Of a stretch of 64,000 nt of DNA, positions 1 to 8,694 are shown one piece after another. The notes under the pieces are model-generated. The model searched no databases. It was not told the origin of the DNA and worked only from the letters and a program-made list of their open reading frames with translations. Position 1 is the stretch's first letter. Every line of letters starts with the position of its first letter. The position numbers and the translations under genes are program-made. The DNA comes from Gallionella sp. GTDB lineage: Bacteria; Pseudomonadota; Gammaproteobacteria; Burkholderiales; Gallionellaceae. The DNA lies in the NCBI GenBank assembly GCA_030645955.1, contig JAUSMR010000026.1, positions 13,386 through 77,385 on the forward strand. The letters run 5' to 3'.

Positions 1-1
1 C

Positions 2-337
2 GCTTGTTGCGGCCGTTATCACAACGGCGCCGTTGCGCCGGATGCCGAAGCTATGATGCGTTCCCGTTACAGTGCTTATGTGCTTAAGCTGGAAGCCTAT
101 CTGCTTGCCACGTGGCATCCCGATACCCGACCTGCCGAGCTTGATCTTGCGGCGGACAACTGCAAATGGCTGGGGCTGGAGGTGAAGAAATTCATTCAGG
201 AATCGGCGGATTGTGCCACCGTGGAGTTCGTTGCACGCTACAAGACCGGCGGGCGCGCCCATCGCCTGCATGAGATCAGCCGCTTTGCGCGAAATGCGGG
301 GCGGTGGTTCTATGTGGATGGGGAATTTACGGGTTAG
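2..337 (+). CDS. YchJ family (UPF0225) protein, 5' end cut by window
   Basis: The reading frame is open from the first bases of the window, so the gene starts outside it. The translated part begins with a YchJ-type segment (CGRYHNG, then a conserved MRSRYSAYVL block) and ends with the family's beta-rich C-terminal half. YchJ proteins carry an N-terminal SEC-C zinc motif, of which only the last cysteine region can be seen here, plus an NTF2-like fold domain. The cellular role of the family is not established. About 111 codons are visible, roughly two thirds of a usual YchJ. The next gene is convergent and ends 38 bp downstream. Confidence 0.85.
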   Translation, partial: ACCGRYHNGAVAPDAEAMMRSRYSAYVLKLEAYLLATWHPDTRPAELDLAADNCKWLGLEVKKFIQESADCATVEFVARYKTGGRAHRLHEISRFARNAGRWFYVDGEFTG

Positions 338-375
338 CCAGCCGGTGGAAATTCAGCTCTGCCTTGAGGGTTTTT

Positions 376-2067
376 TCAGAAGCTGGTTTTTGTCTTCAGC
401 AGGAACTGAAACGATCTTGTGTTGGAATCGCGGTTAAGAGGGAACGCGAAATCGGCGTGCGTCACGTTACCGAAGGCGGAGCGGGCACTGAGAATACGGA
501 GGCCGAAGCCGACATCGTGGAGCCAGCCGGGATTCGAGATATTCTGGTTTACGCCGCCGCCCCACGCGCGGCCGGCATCGTAGAAGATTGCACCGCCAAT
601 GCGGAACAAGCGGAACGGATACCAGTCGGAATAAGCACGCCTCTCAACATTCAGCAGCACGCTCTTATTTCCGCTCTGGTAACGCAGCGGGTAACCGCGC
701 AGACCATTGTCGCCGCCCAGCAGCAATTGCTCGTCAATGCCCGGGTTGCTGACGGTATTGCCCTCAATGGACGCGAACAGCAGGGTGTGTTCGCTCTGCG
801 GTATGTAATATCGTGCGGAGCCGTTCAGCAAATGTTTCTCGCTGATGCCACTCCAGTATTTTCCCGTAAGTGATCCCGATAACAACAAGGCGCTACGGGG
901 CAATATTTCAAAACCGTTGCTTATGTCGCCTTTGTAAACCCATAGATTATTGCTGGAGCCGAGGCTGGTCAACGCGCGGCCTAATTGCACGCTCGATTGA
1001 AAGCCCATCGCAACATATTCGGTACGCTCGATCTGATCCCGGTTCTTGAATCTCTGGAAGCTGTCCTCGATGACTTCATAGCGGAAGAACGGTGCGGTCA
1101 TGCGCTGGTCTGGCGGCGGCTGTACAGGCGGAAGCAGTGTTGCGGCAGGCCCATAGGTATCCGTCCCGTGAGTGAGTCCGATGGAATAGCGGCGTGCACT
1201 ATCATCGATGAGGCCTTCGGACCAGCCGCCGAAAACCTCAACCGCTTTCTGCGAATGGGAATACTGCCCGATCAGTATTCCGCTGTTGTAAAGAGGGTCG
1301 ATGCGGTCATCCCGTAACACGGATGCTCCGGCAGCCCATCGGGAGTCCAGTGCATAAAATGGCCGGGCAACGGAGAAAGACTGGTGGTTTCCGTCGCTGA
1401 GCCTGCCGAATATGTAGTTTACGTTGTACCACCCCCCAAATGCATGTTTATCGTTAATTTCGAATTCTGTGCCATTACGATCCACATTCGAGATGTTCCT
1501 CAAGCCCAAGGCTACGCCGGTACCAAGTAAATTGCGCTCATCAATTGTAATGCCGCTTGTGTTGGTGCCGCCGGCACGGCTGAATTTGAAGCCGGGTTGC
1601 AGCGACCAGGAGTCACGTGTCTTGACCTCGATATCGACGATGCCGTCATGGTAGGCAATTGGCTTGATATTTATGTCGTAAAGAAAACGGTTGCTGTGAA
1701 GCAAACGCTCCGACTCCTCGACAAGGCGTGCTGACACAGGCTCACCGCTTTTGAACAACAAGGCGTTTTCAATGACGCCGGGGCGTGTTCTTATGTGCAG
1801 TCCGTTCACGACCCTGTAAAACCCCCCATTTTCCTTTGGATCGTCCAGATCAAAAATATCCTGGACGTCGATGCGAATCTCGCCGAACATCGCACCGGCG
1901 GCCTCAAGCTCGACAAAGGAAGGAATGGTATTTTCCTCGCTTATCTCATTTGCAGTCGCCGGGTTGTGGGGCAAGGCGATGGCGAAATAACAAATCAACA
2001 GCCAGCGAGTCCAACATGGGGTCGCGTTTATGCGGATTGAAATGAGGGTCGTTTTCAGGTAAGCCAA
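376..2067 (-). CDS. Omp85/BamA-TamA family outer membrane protein
   Basis: The 563-residue product has a hydrophobic N-terminal signal region (about residues 20-38, WLLICYFAIALPH), a POTRA-like alpha/beta stretch (about 85-155), and a long C-terminal half of amphipathic strands ending in phenylalanine, as outer membrane barrels do. The motif LRGYPLRYQSG near residue 453 corresponds to the VRG(F/Y) signature on barrel strand 6 of Omp85 proteins. It is shorter than BamA (about 800), with one or two POTRA domains rather than five, so it is more like the surface antigen/D15 type proteins whose substrates are mostly unknown. It would sit in the outer membrane. It stands alone and is convergent with the YchJ gene. 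Confidence 0.85.
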   Translation of the reverse strand: MAYLKTTLISIRINATPCWTRWLLICYFAIALPHNPATANEISEENTIPSFVELEAAGAMFGEIRIDVQDIFDLDDPKENGGFYRVVNGLHIRTRPGVIENALLFKSGEPVSARLVEESERLLHSNRFLYDINIKPIAYHDGIVDIEVKTRDSWSLQPGFKFSRAGGTNTSGITIDERNLLGTGVALGLRNISNVDRNGTEFEINDKHAFGGWYNVNYIFGRLSDGNHQSFSVARPFYALDSRWAAGASVLRDDRIDPLYNSGILIGQYSHSQKAVEVFGGWSEGLIDDSARRYSIGLTHGTDTYGPAATLLPPVQPPPDQRMTAPFFRYEVIEDSFQRFKNRDQIERTEYVAMGFQSSVQLGRALTSLGSSNNLWVYKGDISNGFEILPRSALLLSGSLTGKYWSGISEKHLLNGSARYYIPQSEHTLLFASIEGNTVSNPGIDEQLLLGGDNGLRGYPLRYQSGNKSVLLNVERRAYSDWYPFRLFRIGGAIFYDAGRAWGGGVNQNISNPGWLHDVGFGLRILSARSAFGNVTHADFAFPLNRDSNTRSFQFLLKTKTSF

Positions 2068-2253
2068 AAAAGATTCCGTTCAGATTAGTTTCAGCGCGAG
2101 CGTAGCCTTATTTTATCCAGTAAGAAAGGTGCTTGTTGCCTTTTATTGCTGTGATGCCGAGACTCGACGCACCTGGCTGTTCTTCTGAACGCGAACAGGA
2201 CTTTGCAGGCGGCGCAGAGTAAAATCCACTTTTCCTCAGTAAGTCCATCCCAA

Positions 2254-3126
2254 ATGTCCATACAGTGGTTTCCCGGTCACATGACCTCGGCGCGCAGAAA
2301 AGCGGCCGAGACCATGGAATTTATCGATGTTGTCATCGAAGTACTGGATGCGCGCGCGCCTGAAGCGAGCAGCAACCCGATGATCAGGGAACTGCGCGAG
2401 CATCGCCAGCGCCCCTGCCTGAAAATACTTAACAAGGCCGACCTCGCCGATCCCGTTGCCACCCAGGTCTGGCTCGATTATTACAGCCGGCAACCGGGTG
2501 TCAAGGCGGTGGCACTGAGCTGCAAGAGCGCCAGCGACGCCGCAAAAGTACCCAAGCTATGCCAGCCGCTCGCCCCGCATCGTGACAGCACGCACAAGCC
2601 GCTGCGCATGATAATCATGGGCATCCCCAACGTCGGTAAGTCCACGCTGATGAACATGCTGCTCAAACGCCGCGTCGCCAATGTCGGCGACGAACCTGCC
2701 GTGACCAAATCACAGCAGTGCCACAACCTGAATGAACGTATGACGCTCACCGATTCGCCCGGCCTGATGTGGCCGAAGATCGAACACACAAACGATGGAC
2801 TCATGCTCGCTGCCATTCACGCCATTGGCCGCAATGCCGTCATCGAAGAAGAGGTTGCCGAATATCTCGCCAACACCCTGCTGGCGCGCTATCCCGCACA
2901 GCTTGTCGAACGCTACAATTTATCAGTTGAAGGGCTTGATGGCGTGGGCGTGATCGAAGCCATCGCCAAAAAACGCGGCTGCCTGCTGAAGGGTAAGGGC
3001 GGTGAACCGGACCTGGAAAAAGCGGCGATGATTTTGCTGACGGAATACCGCAGCGGCAAGCTGGGGCGGATCAGTTTGGAGACGCCGGAGTCGCGCGAGG
3101 CGATGCTAATGGCAGATGCCAGGTAA
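2254..3126 (+). CDS. ylqF: Ribosome biogenesis GTPase YlqF/RbgA
   Basis: This is a circularly permuted GTPase of the YlqF/RbgA family, which acts in late maturation of the 50S subunit. The G4 motif (NKADL, about residue 68) comes before the P-loop G1 (GIPNVGKST, about 128) and G3 (DSPG, about 172), which is the family's diagnostic order. The N-terminus IQWFPGHM is also typical. The ORF can be extended upstream to 2203, but I chose the ATG at 2254 because family members start with M(S)IQWFPGHM; this gives 290 residues, a normal length. It is monocistronic, and the DNA beyond its stop codon is IS debris. Confidence 0.93.
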   Translation: MSIQWFPGHMTSARRKAAETMEFIDVVIEVLDARAPEASSNPMIRELREHRQRPCLKILNKADLADPVATQVWLDYYSRQPGVKAVALSCKSASDAAKVPKLCQPLAPHRDSTHKPLRMIIMGIPNVGKSTLMNMLLKRRVANVGDEPAVTKSQQCHNLNERMTLTDSPGLMWPKIEHTNDGLMLAAIHAIGRNAVIEEEVAEYLANTLLARYPAQLVERYNLSVEGLDGVGVIEAIAKKRGCLLKGKGGEPDLEKAAMILLTEYRSGKLGRISLETPESREAMLMADAR

Positions 3127-3189
3127 TCCCTGATTAAAGTTGGCTTCTATTGCTCTGAAATAAAGCGGTTTGCTTGCCGGTATTGGCTC

Positions 3190-3390
3190 GCAATAGAAAA
3201 CGGCCTCCAATCAGAATCACTGAAGGTCACCAAGAACCATGGCTCGTTCCCGACCGATGAGGCGTTGCTGAAACTGTTCTACCTGGCGTTGAACAACATC
3301 AGCAAGAAATGGACGATGCCGATCCGGGATTGGAAAGCTGCGCTAAATCGGTTTACTATCCAGTTCGACGAGCGGATGCCGCAGCAGTGA
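3190..3390 (+). pseudogene. IS256-family transposase, C-terminal remnant
   Basis: This frame has no start of its own. It translates to the conserved C-terminal end of mutator/IS256 transposases, with the blocks FPTDEALLKLFYLAL and KKWTMPIRDWKAALN, and stops at 3388-3390. Only about 65 of roughly 400 residues remain. The DNA just downstream matches an IS end, so this is the right-hand tail of a deleted element. The upstream border blends into the intergenic DNA after ylqF. Confidence 0.8.
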
Positions 3391-3398
3391 TGAAATTC

Positions 3399-3425
3399 CG
3401 TTTACACAAAATTCGGGACACCCTC
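3399..3425. repeat. Right terminal inverted repeat of the decayed IS256 element
   Basis: The sequence TTTACACAAAATTCGGGACA followed by CCCTC lies 9 bp after the transposase stop. Its complement (GAGGGTGTCCCGAATTTTG) is a typical outer end of IS256-family elements. No matching left end is seen in the window, so the element is truncated. Confidence 0.65.
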
Positions 3426-3465
3426 AAGCAGTCAACGTTGCAGGCATCTACTCTGTTGCGTATAT

Positions 3466-3810
3466 CTATTCAAAAAGCTCAGAATGGGTTCCCGTGCGGG
3501 TGAATATGATTGCGCCATCATCCTGCAGCTCGTAAATCAACAAAAAATCTCCACCCATATGACATTCCCTGAAACCAGCCCATTCACCAGATAGTTAATG
3601 ATCAAGGTATTCGGGAGGAAGTGGCTCATCATTTGCAATCAGCAGCAACATCCCTTCCTTCAGGCGATTCATGTTGTAACGCCCTGAATGGCTCAGGCGC
3701 TCCCAATCTTTGCTGAACTGTTTGGTTTTGTCGCTACTTCGAGGCTGCTTTGCGCGTTTTAGCTTTGCCGGTTTTTTCGAGGTCTTCAAATAGTGCCTCC
3801 GCTGAATCAA
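3466..3810 (-). pseudogene. YafQ/RelE-type toxin with premature stop
   Basis: Read on the minus strand, the frame gives a YafQ-like mRNA interferase: SDKTKQFSKDWERLSHSGR, then LLLIANDEPLPPEYLDH. A TAA codon follows at the place where the family has the proline of DHPL. After that stop the same frame continues perfectly with the rest of the toxin (SGEWAGFRECH, FLLIYELQDDGAIIFTRTGTH) to a natural stop at 3466. One nonsense codon therefore splits an otherwise undamaged toxin of about 110 residues. The gene overlaps the end of the antitoxin gene, the normal relB-yafQ arrangement. The start is uncertain (ATG at 3810 or a TTG seven codons later). It is probably inactive unless the stop is read through. 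Confidence 0.85.
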
Positions 3811-4036
3811 ACTTCGCTTTTCTCATTGCTCGCGCTTCCTGCATTGCAGCACGCGTTATAGCATTAGGGGCCTTTACTTCGAATGGCAAACCTTCCTGAG
3901 CAACAACCTGGCGCAAGAAAAGACGGATTGCATCGCTGAGGTTAAGGCCGCAGGAAGCCAGCACCTCGGTGGCGCGGTCTTTGATGGCTGGCTCAATGCG
4001 AGAACGGACATCAGTAGTTTTTAGAGTCGCTAACAC
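3734..4036 (-). CDS. RelB/DinJ family antitoxin
   Basis: This 100-residue protein has an N-terminal ribbon-helix-helix region (VRSRIEPAIKDRATEVLASC, then LNLSDAIRLFLRQV), the signature of RelB/DinJ antitoxins, which repress their own promoter and neutralise a RelE/YafQ toxin. The C-terminal third is rich in lysine and alanine (KTGKAKTRKAASK) and would be the toxin-binding tail. The toxin gene follows directly and overlaps by about 75 bp, but it carries a nonsense codon, so the antitoxin may now be an orphan. A perfect palindrome lies just upstream as its presumed operator. Confidence 0.88.
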   Translation of the reverse strand: MLATLKTTDVRSRIEPAIKDRATEVLASCGLNLSDAIRLFLRQVVAQEGLPFEVKAPNAITRAAMQEARAMRKAKFDSAEALFEDLEKTGKAKTRKAASK

Positions 4037-4056
4037 AATATATTCTCCTGTATGTG

Positions 4057-4084
4057 TAGCGACAATGTAGCTACATTGTCGCTA
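4057..4084. promoter_or_regulatory. Perfect 28-bp palindromic operator of the relB-yafQ operon
   Basis: TAGCGACAATGTAG is followed directly by its exact reverse complement, 20 bp upstream of the antitoxin ATG. Ribbon-helix-helix antitoxins bind such palindromes to autoregulate. The assignment rests on position and symmetry. Confidence 0.8.
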
Positions 4085-4219
4085 AATGTCAATATGCGCT
4101 TTCCCCAGCTATTTAGCCAAACATGTTTGTTATAAATTCGGTCAACAGATAGCAGCTCCAGGCTCAACGCTGAAGTAGTGCCAATCACTGACATCAAACT
4201 AAGGAAACGCAGATTAAAT

Positions 4220-5314
4220 GAGTTAAGTGACATTTCGTGGAGGTAGTATTCTGGCTTGATGGCGTCCTGACTGGGCTTGGTGGCAATTCAAGCTTGGATT
4301 AGACAAGGTGGTAGTCTAATCCCATGAAAAAAACTCTGTTCTGTTTGCGCATTCCCCATGCAAAAGCGCGGTCGCACTGCAGCGGGTACACAACGCTGGT
4401 ATTGCAGATCGTGTGTGTCGAGTACGGTACGGAAGCGTCCTGACACCAAAGAACGCCACCATCTAACGCTGCTCACTCAATGGCTCACTGGCAATCGTTC
4501 CTTGTCTGAAGTTGCCGACGACCATGGAGTCAGTCGACGGACGCTTATTCGGTGGTTTGCGCCGCTGTGGGAGCGCATCCGACAGCCCCCTGTGCTTAAC
4601 CCAACTCCAAACGCCATCTACATTCTCGACGGGGTTTACCTGTCAGGCAGAGAGAATGCCGCGCTCATCTGCCGAACCATGACGGCACAGCTCTCTTGGA
4701 TGTTTGCCGAGAGAGAAACATTGGCAAGTTGGTTGACTTTTATGAAGAATCTTCCTGTCCCTGATGCTGCGGTAGTTGATGGGCAGAAAGGACTCCTGGC
4801 CGCCCTCCTTTGGCTATGGCCGCAAACGAAGATTCAGCGGTGCCTTGTTCATATCGAGCGACTGGCAAGAATCAAGCTTACGCGACAACCAAAGACCCGT
4901 ACGGGCAAGGAATTGCTCACGCTGGTACGAGGACTGTTTGGTGTGCGTACCAGAAGACAACGTAGGCGATGGCTGCGCGCCTATCGAAGCTGGGAACGTC
5001 GGCACGCCACCTTTCTCAAGGAACGAAGCTATGGGGAACCGAAGGCAGGCAAGAAACGAACATGGTGGTACACGCATCGAAACATTCGAGCCGCACGGTC
5101 ACTCATCCGCAATGCGCTCCCGCATCTATTTACCTTCGTTCGTTACCCTCATGTGCCACGAACTACAAATCATGTCGAAGGCGGAGTGAACAGCCGTCTC
5201 AAGGAGCTCGTGCATCGGCATAGAGGACTTCCGCAAGATCGAAAACAGGTGTTGGTGTCTGAGCATTTAGCACGAAACAGAAGGCAAAAACCTCCACGAA
5301 ATGTCACTTAACTC
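4220..5314. mobile_element. Complete IS256-family (IS1249-like) insertion sequence
   Basis: A 1095-bp element with perfect 25-bp terminal inverted repeats: GAGTTAAGTGACATTTCG... at 4220-4244 and its reverse complement at 5290-5314. It is flanked by the 8-bp direct repeat GATTAAAT (4212-4219 and 5315-5322). An 8-9 bp target duplication fits the IS256 family. It contains one transposase gene. The perfect ends and intact target duplication point to a recent insertion. The target was a MITE-like palindrome. Confidence 0.92.
4358..5311 (+). CDS. IS256-family (IS1249-like) transposase
   Basis: The product shows a zinc-ribbon-like N-terminus (RWYCRSC), a helix-turn-helix (SLSEVADDHGVSRRTLIRWF), and an RNase H-like DDE core with likely catalytic acids in YILDGVYL, VVDGQKG and the C-terminal HVEGGVNSRLKEL, the last being characteristic of the IS1249 group. 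The first half of the zinc ribbon (CSVC) is encoded upstream of the ATG at 4358, in the same frame but with no start codon. An ATG at 4324 followed by seven A residues lies one base out of frame. The full protein therefore needs a frameshift or slippage at the A7 run (4327-4333), or an A insertion has damaged the gene. The stop codon lies inside the right inverted repeat. Confidence 0.85.
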   Translation: MQKRGRTAAGTQRWYCRSCVSSTVRKRPDTKERHHLTLLTQWLTGNRSLSEVADDHGVSRRTLIRWFAPLWERIRQPPVLNPTPNAIYILDGVYLSGRENAALICRTMTAQLSWMFAERETLASWLTFMKNLPVPDAAVVDGQKGLLAALLWLWPQTKIQRCLVHIERLARIKLTRQPKTRTGKELLTLVRGLFGVRTRRQRRRWLRAYRSWERRHATFLKERSYGEPKAGKKRTWWYTHRNIRAARSLIRNALPHLFTFVRYPHVPRTTNHVEGGVNSRLKELVHRHRGLPQDRKQVLVSEHLARNRRQKPPRNVT

Positions 5315-5503
5315 GATTAAATCGTCATTGCGAGGAGCGTAGCGACGTGGCAATCCAGACGTTCGTTTGATATCAAACAACTGGATTGCCACGCTTCGCT
5401 CGCAATGACGGATTGAGTGAATAAATCTGCGTTTCCCTAAGATAAATGTAGCGATTACCAAGCTGACAATTTGAAATCCGTTGCCAGTTGGTTGGCAGTA
5501 GAA

Positions 5504-5536
5504 ATAAAAAAGGGGCTACGCATCGCGTAACCCCTT
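5504..5536 (-). terminator. Original terminator of tRNA-Phe
   Basis: On the minus strand an 11-bp stem (AGGGGTTACGC/GCGTAGCCCCT, one G-T pair, loop GAT) is followed by TTTTTTATTT. It lies directly beyond the displaced tRNA-Phe 3' end at 5539-5587, so it was the tRNA's terminator before the island integrated. Confidence 0.85.
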
Positions 5537-5538
5537 GA

Positions 5539-5587
5539 ATTTGGTGGCCCGGGGCGGAATCGAACCACCGACACAAGGATTTTCAAT
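5539..5587. other. Attachment site, distal end of island (displaced tRNA-Phe 3' half)
   Basis: These 49 bp are identical to 23454-23502 and comprise the 3' end of tRNA-Phe from the CCA end to the anticodon loop. The sequence diverges at 5588, where tRNA identity ends. This marks the left border of the integrated island. Confidence 0.92.
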
Positions 5588-5715
5588 ATCCCTTCCAGAG
5601 ATTCCCGCCATTGCCATGTAATTCTTAACTATTTGATTGTTGTCTAGAACAGGCCGAACTTTGCAAGGGGCGCATTCTACTACCTTCTATGGTTTTGTGT
5701 AAATTTCTAAGCTCG

Positions 5716-5734
5716 ATTACACAGGAATTACACA
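5716..5734. repeat. Putative integrase arm-type site, left edge
   Basis: ATTACACAGGAATTACACA is itself a direct repeat of ATTACACA. An identical 19-mer lies at 23389-23407 near the other end of the island. A related inverted copy (TTTTGTGTAAATTTC) is at about 5693-5707. Shared short repeats just inside both att sites are what arm-type integrase sites look like; binding is inferred. Confidence 0.6.
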
Positions 5735-5748
5735 GGCATTTTATTGAA

Positions 5749-7509
5749 TCAGTCAGCAGACCACCGATATTCAAAGTCCTCGGCTTTCAATAAGGTAGCA
5801 TCAGTCAATTTTTTCTTAATCTCTGCTCCACCGGGCATCATTGGCAGCATGCTGAAATAGTTGCGAATTGCTCCATTGATGCCTGATAAACAGCTCTTTG
5901 ACTTTATCCAGTTTTGTGGGCTGAACACTCTGTTTGCAGGCTGTTGTTCATTGGCCGCAGCTTCCAGAGCCATATTTAGGCTAATGCCCGCGACCTTTAC
6001 GATTTCATCCGCCATTGCAGTTCTTGACGACACTTCGTAGGCTTTCGCCGGATTAGGTACACGTTCTGATTGATTGTTGGAGATAGAAAAACACATCGCT
6101 ATCGCATACAAGTGGTGATACGGCGCATAAGCGCGCATCGCAAGAAGTGTTTCATTCAAATTGAGCGGGTTTCCCGCCACCCACGTTTTGTATACCTGGA
6201 TCATCCACAAATTGAGCGCCAATACATTTTCCGGTGCATAGTCCTTATTCCTGAAAAGTGTCTCGAAGTATTTGTCGAATATTTTTGTTTCACCATATGA
6301 AAGGTTGGGTCTCTGGGAGTGCCAGGCCACAAGATTTTTTGCAAGTCCTGACAACTCGACAACTTGCTCCTTATTTCGGTCTGCGGGTGCGGTCTCCCCG
6401 CGTTTTGTGATGAAGTATCCGCTGGGGTATTTGAGTTCGTAAGCCTTTTTGATTGCCAAAACACGCTTATCGTTGCTTCTCAAGTCACGCGCTTTTACTG
6501 CGCTCTGTGAGTTCGTGTAGATTGAAATTTTATCGGCTCGATCTCTCTGTGGTATCTCGTAGAATCTGACAAGAATGAAGGCATCATCGACTTTTTTAAC
6601 CGTTTCGCTGCATGAAAGTATGGTGTTTAGTGATTGGCAGCCGTTAACGACACTCAGTCCATGCAAGGAAAGCATACCGTCATTCAGCTCCATCTTGTTG
6701 CACAACGCTGTGATGCCATTGTGGAAGAAGAAAAAATCAGATCGCTTGTCACCTGTAATGGTGCTTCTGATGCCTTTGTTGACTGCATTGCTTGATCCTA
6801 GACTTTGGCGCACATTTTTCTGGAAAAGGGTTCCGTCCTTAATACCAGGCAGTTTGATACATTCCTTCAATGGGAGTGCTGCAACAACGACTGGCGTCCC
6901 GGCAATTTCATGGAACATGAATTTGCTTCCGACTAGGCTCAGCTTGTAATTGATGCTCGGATTATCTGACTCAGTTGCATATTCGTAACGCCGCCTAAGT
7001 TCGTCGTTATCGATTACATGGATCGTGGCATCAAAATCGTCACTTTCGCCTAGCTTTGCCAATTCATTCTGAAAAGTTTCCAGATCATCCTGCGCGGATT
7101 CGGTCAGTTCGCCTGTAGTAATTAGCTCGAACGAAACTTCGTAGTCTTCATCCAGCGCAGCGGCGAGTTCAGACAGCTTTCTTTGTAGCTTGGTGTTGGC
7201 GACGTTCTGGAGTCGAGCCAAGTCTTTTATTTGTATCCACGAAGATAGCACCTCACGGAGTGGTTCGGCATCAACGACGCCGCCTTGAATGAACTTACCT
7301 TGAATGATACGAATCAGTGAATTGTCATCATCGATAATTATGGCATCGATCTGTTTATCTCCCGCGCCATCGGTGATGTCATCCCTTGTTTCGTTCATAT
7401 CACGAAAAAGCACATTGCGAAGATACCAAGCAACAAAGCGCTGGCCGTCATTGGAAAAGTGTTGATTGAAGTAGTCGGTTGCAATTTGCTTCTTAATCAA
7501 GCCGTACAT
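5749..7509 (-). CDS. AIPR-family abortive infection protein
   Basis: The 586-residue protein matches the AIPR (abortive infection phage resistance) family in its core: LFQKNVRQSLGSSNAVNKGI (about 228-247), FFFFHNGITALC, VVNGCQSLNTI and NSQSAVKARDLRSND. The N-terminal 120 residues contain GDKQIDAIII and then IIRIIQGKF-like spacing (actual RIIQGKF), a D...QxK pattern compatible with a PD-(D/E)xK nuclease fold; that part is my inference. AIPR proteins occur in defence islands, alone or beside restriction systems, and are thought to act after phage entry. Here the gene is the first one inside the left island border, transcribed toward it, and separated by 1.5 kb of non-coding DNA from the type I operon. 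Confidence 0.85.
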   Translation of the reverse strand: MYGLIKKQIATDYFNQHFSNDGQRFVAWYLRNVLFRDMNETRDDITDGAGDKQIDAIIIDDDNSLIRIIQGKFIQGGVVDAEPLREVLSSWIQIKDLARLQNVANTKLQRKLSELAAALDEDYEVSFELITTGELTESAQDDLETFQNELAKLGESDDFDATIHVIDNDELRRRYEYATESDNPSINYKLSLVGSKFMFHEIAGTPVVVAALPLKECIKLPGIKDGTLFQKNVRQSLGSSNAVNKGIRSTITGDKRSDFFFFHNGITALCNKMELNDGMLSLHGLSVVNGCQSLNTILSCSETVKKVDDAFILVRFYEIPQRDRADKISIYTNSQSAVKARDLRSNDKRVLAIKKAYELKYPSGYFITKRGETAPADRNKEQVVELSGLAKNLVAWHSQRPNLSYGETKIFDKYFETLFRNKDYAPENVLALNLWMIQVYKTWVAGNPLNLNETLLAMRAYAPYHHLYAIAMCFSISNNQSERVPNPAKAYEVSSRTAMADEIVKVAGISLNMALEAAANEQQPANRVFSPQNWIKSKSCLSGINGAIRNYFSMLPMMPGGAEIKKKLTDATLLKAEDFEYRWSAD

Positions 7510-7689
7510 TGAAGTATCTCCATGTGATGGTCAGCGGTGGATGCATGAATTGTTTTTCGAGTACAGGACGCCATGTGCAAAACTCTAGCATACATGTGAT
7601 TATGTAGCGCAGAGGTTGTTTCTGAATAGACTGTCCGCTCAGTCACGGCGCTTGCAATAAAACCCGCAAGCCCCGCGCCTTCGCTAGCG

Positions 7690-8200
7690 CAGTGGTGTCG
7701 GACAGAGCGCAGAAGGCGATGAAACTGCCCTCTGCTTTAGCACCGTTGCCAAATGTGTCCGCTCCGTTCCCGCCGCCACCTCACCACTGCGCACCTCGCG
7801 AAAAAACCTCGCCAGGTGCTTGCGGTTCGCTGTCGGCTAGAGCATGGGTAGTCTGGGAGAGCGCCGAAGGCATAAAGCCGCCATCGGCTTGCGCGCTGTA
7901 ACACGCTGGTTTCCCTCCGTTGCCGCAGCCGCTTCACGCCGTCACGCTTCATGGCTTAGCCAAAGGCCGCTGCGCCATCAAGCGCTCGCCGTTCGCAGGC
8001 TGCTGGTGCAGTGGTAGTCTGGACGTGCAGCCCCCCTATCGACGTTCTGGCATGGCGTTGTCGGATGCGCCGGTTGTAGTGTGGCTGTATCCAACATAAC
8101 GGCGTCTTATGCAAAGCGCACACGCCGGGCATGAAGCCGCCCGCCCATCGGGTTCGCATAAGAGGCCGTTATGTCTTGCGCCCTTCGGGTAAATGCCGCC
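7690..8200. repeat. Degenerate ~155-165 bp GC-rich direct repeats
   Basis: Similar blocks begin at 7690, 7843 and 8007 with variants of GCAGTGGTAGTCTGGACAG. A second shared block follows them (GAGCGCCGAAGGCAT-AAGCCGCC) near 7705, 7860 and 8115. Spacing is about 153 and 164 bp. Open frames here exist on both strands but look like no known protein, so I treat the stretch 7510-9020 as essentially non-coding. Confidence 0.45.
8095..8173. repeat. Large inverted repeat (18-bp arms, 17/18 matching)
   Basis: CATAACGGCGTCTTATGC (8095-8112) is mirrored by GCATAAGAGGCCGTTATG (8156-8173) around a 43-nt loop. The size and ...AAC/GTT... ends recall an integron attC site, but the outer boxes (ACATAAC/GTTATGT) miss the RYYYAAC/GTTRRRY consensus at one base and no neighbouring cassette structure is evident. 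Confidence 0.6.
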
Positions 8201-8694
8201 ACACAAGTCAAGGTCAGCGTCCATCTCCTTCGTCGAGGGGCAGCAAAACGGGGCTGGTGTTGCGCCGCCCCTTCGCTTTTTGCTGCATGGTCGTGCCGGT
8301 CTATGTCTTGTCTTGTTGTGGTCGCTTCGCGGCTTATGTGGGGGCGCTTTCCCGCTAACGCCCCCCATCCCCCCAGCGGCCAAGTGAAGCAAAGGCATGG
8401 CCGCACCCGCCCGCACTGCCACCCCTTGCCTTGGGTAAACCTGCATCCCCGCGCACCGTCCACTGGCTTGCGCCCTGCATCGCCCGCTGGTTCGCGCAGA
8501 GACGGGCAAGGCGAGGCAATGCTTATTCGGTCGGCTACGCAGATTTGGTTTGTTTTTGTGAGGCGTGGTCGCTGCGCGGTATCGTTCACAGCAGAAGTGC
8601 ATTTTATTTATCGCGGCAACGTCACGGTGCAGGCATGAATCAAGTGCGCCTTCACCGTCACGCCACCGCTGCCGTGTGCGGGTCGTGCGCGTCA

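Larger units (their letters stand above)
4199..5441. repeat. MITE-like palindromic repeat, split by an IS element
   Basis: If the IS (4220-5314) and one copy of the 8-bp target duplication are removed, a 140-bp palindrome remains. It starts CTAAGGAAACGCAGATT (4199) and ends with the reverse complement AATCTGCGTTTCC-CTAAG (5441). An inner hairpin (5323-5358 and 5381-5410) carries the common repeat CGTCATTGCGAGG...CAATCCAG. Half of the same element recurs at 36752-36811. It encodes nothing. Confidence 0.8.

Noticed and set aside
4030..4233. 67-codon minus-strand ORF over the relB operator
   Set aside because: It crosses the operator palindrome and IS end and has no family or ribosome site.
8093..8175. 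Integron attC site
   Set aside because: The inverted repeat has attC-like size but its outer boxes deviate from RYYYAAC/GTTRRRY and there is no integron integrase or cassette series.
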